This document shows, in pieces, positions 14,915-15,925 of a stretch of 15,925 nucleotides of DNA. Source of the DNA: Anaerolineales bacterium UBA2029 (lineage in GTDB: Bacteria > Chloroflexota > Anaerolineae > Aggregatilineales > Aggregatilineaceae). The translations under genes and the position numbers were made by a program. The stretch lies in NCBI GenBank assembly GCA_002332795.1, contig DDBP01000068.1, positions 1 to 15,925 on the forward strand, written 5' to 3'. Position 1 is the first letter of the stretch, and every line of letters starts with the position of its first letter. A model generated the notes under the pieces. That model was not told where the DNA came from. It did not search any database and saw only the letters and a program-made list of their open reading frames with translations.

Positions 14915-15925
14915 ATGGAACAATCTCATATCGCTTTGCATACAGCCTTTCAGCTTGGGCCGGTCGATCCACGCATTTTCGGGGGATTCCTGGAACACCT
15001 GGGCCGGGCCGTCTACAAGGGCGTGTACGATCCCGATAGCGTCCATGCCGACGAAGATGGCTTTCGGCGGGACGTGCTGGAGGCGTTGCGACGCCTGCGC
15101 ATGACGGGCATGCGTTACCCTGGCGGCAACTTCGTCTCTGGCTATCACTGGCTCGATGGAGTTGGGCCGCGGCAGCAGCGCCCGACGGTGCGCGACCTGG
15201 CCTGGCAGAGCATCGAACCGAATCAGATCGGCACGGACGAGTTCATGACGCTCTGCCGCAAAATGGACTGGTGGCCCATGATCACGGTCAACCTGGGGAC
15301 GGGGACGCCGGAAGAGGCCCGCAACTGGGTGGAGTACTGCAATTCGCCTGTCGGTACGAAATACGCCAATATGCGTGCTGCGAACGGGCACCCCGATCCC
15401 TATGGGGTCAAGCTGTGGTTCCTGGGCAACGAGATGGACGGCCCCTGGCAGATCGGGCACGTCCCCGCCGAGCACTACGCCATCCGCGCTCAGCAAGCGG
15501 CCAAAATCATGAAGGATACCGACGACTCCATCGAGCTGGTGGTCAGTGGCTCGTGTAACCCCGATCTCCCCACTTATCTGGAATGGGATCGGCAGGTGCT
15601 GGAATACGTGGGCAGCTACGCCGATTACATCAGCCTGCATCGCTATGTGGGCAACGAAGCGGGAGATACGCTGGACTTCCTGGCTGTGACGCAGGCGGTG
15701 GACCGTCAGATCGAGGAAGTGGACGCGGTCTGTCGCTTCGTCCAGGGCAAGACCCGCAGCCGCAAACGCGCTTATCTGTGTTTCGACGAGTGGAACGTCT
15801 GGTACCGTGCCAGGACGCCCAAAGACCTGGACGGCAAGGGGCAGTTTGCGCCTCATCTGCTGGAGGAAGTCTATAACCTGGAAGACGCGCTGGTGGTGGC
15901 GGGTTTCCTGAACAGCTTCATCCGC
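14915..15925 (+). CDS. abfA: Alpha-L-arabinofuranosidase, GH51, partial
   Basis: The first 337 residues are present; the C-terminal part lies beyond the right edge. GH51 enzymes remove terminal alpha-L-arabinofuranose from arabinan, arabinoxylan and their oligosaccharides with retention. The start region has DPRIFGGFLEHLGRAVYKG (18-36), typical of the family, and RYPGGNFVSGYHW (67-79). The acid/base Glu173 sits in FLGNEMDGPWQ and the nucleophile Glu292 in CFDEWNVWY. Both lie two residues from their known positions (175 and 294) in the Geobacillus T-6 enzyme. No signal peptide is seen, so it probably works inside the cell on sugars brought in by the adjacent importer. The ATG follows AGAGGA by 7 nt and lies 39 nt after permease 2, so it is in the same operon. 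Confidence 0.96.
   Translation, partial: MEQSHIALHTAFQLGPVDPRIFGGFLEHLGRAVYKGVYDPDSVHADEDGFRRDVLEALRRLRMTGMRYPGGNFVSGYHWLDGVGPRQQRPTVRDLAWQSIEPNQIGTDEFMTLCRKMDWWPMITVNLGTGTPEEARNWVEYCNSPVGTKYANMRAANGHPDPYGVKLWFLGNEMDGPWQIGHVPAEHYAIRAQQAAKIMKDTDDSIELVVSGSCNPDLPTYLEWDRQVLEYVGSYADYISLHRYVGNEAGDTLDFLAVTQAVDRQIEEVDAVCRFVQGKTRSRKRAYLCFDEWNVWYRARTPKDLDGKGQFAPHLLEEVYNLEDALVVAGFLNSFIR

Noticed and set aside
14894..15856. Open frame of 320 codons opposite the GH51 gene
   Set aside because: The plus strand encodes both GH51 catalytic glutamates in the right places; the antisense frame has no recognisable motif.

Overview
The window is GC-rich bacterial DNA with no RNA genes, phage genes or complete insertion sequences. 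Three things point to Chloroflexota (Anaerolineae-like): a soluble Ser/Thr kinase with many TPRs beside an FHA protein, a tryptophan T-box in front of trpE, and a sugar ABC importer with no ATPase gene beside a GH51 arabinofuranosidase. This placement is inference from gene content; there is no taxonomic marker gene here.

Left part, minus strand (1-2266): trpE, then the start of trpG cut by the window edge. Before them lies a complete T-box riboswitch with its own promoter, a UGG (Trp) specifier, the conserved T-box sequence and a terminator. Anthranilate synthase synthesis should therefore rise when uncharged tRNA-Trp accumulates. A spacer with a palindromic, repeat-like block (2374-2488) separates this unit from the next gene.

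Middle part, minus strand (2496-9941): an orphan membrane histidine kinase (CHASE4-PAS-HisKA-HATPase) with no response regulator beside it. Upstream of it is a tight three-gene cluster in the order soluble Ser/Thr kinase with TPR repeats, small FHA protein, secreted heparinase II/III-like protein. The kinase and FHA genes suggest a phospho-signalling module. Its link to the secreted enzyme is known only from gene order.

Right part, plus strand (10190-15925): a LacI-family regulator with its own promoter and terminator. It is followed by a sugar-uptake operon: periplasmic-type binding protein, two MalF/MalG-type permeases and a GH51 alpha-L-arabinofuranosidase that runs off the window. The operon has a strong promoter, and a 20-bp palindrome with a central CG sits at its predicted start point. 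The 8-mer ATACGATT from that palindrome recurs over the -10 of the same promoter and, inverted, inside the lacI promoter. The simplest reading is a self-regulated arabinoside import and hydrolysis locus.

I found no clearly new defence or mobile system. The points most worth following are the shared LacI operator motif, the Trp T-box, the kinase/FHA/secreted-lyase cluster and two palindromic repeat-like blocks.
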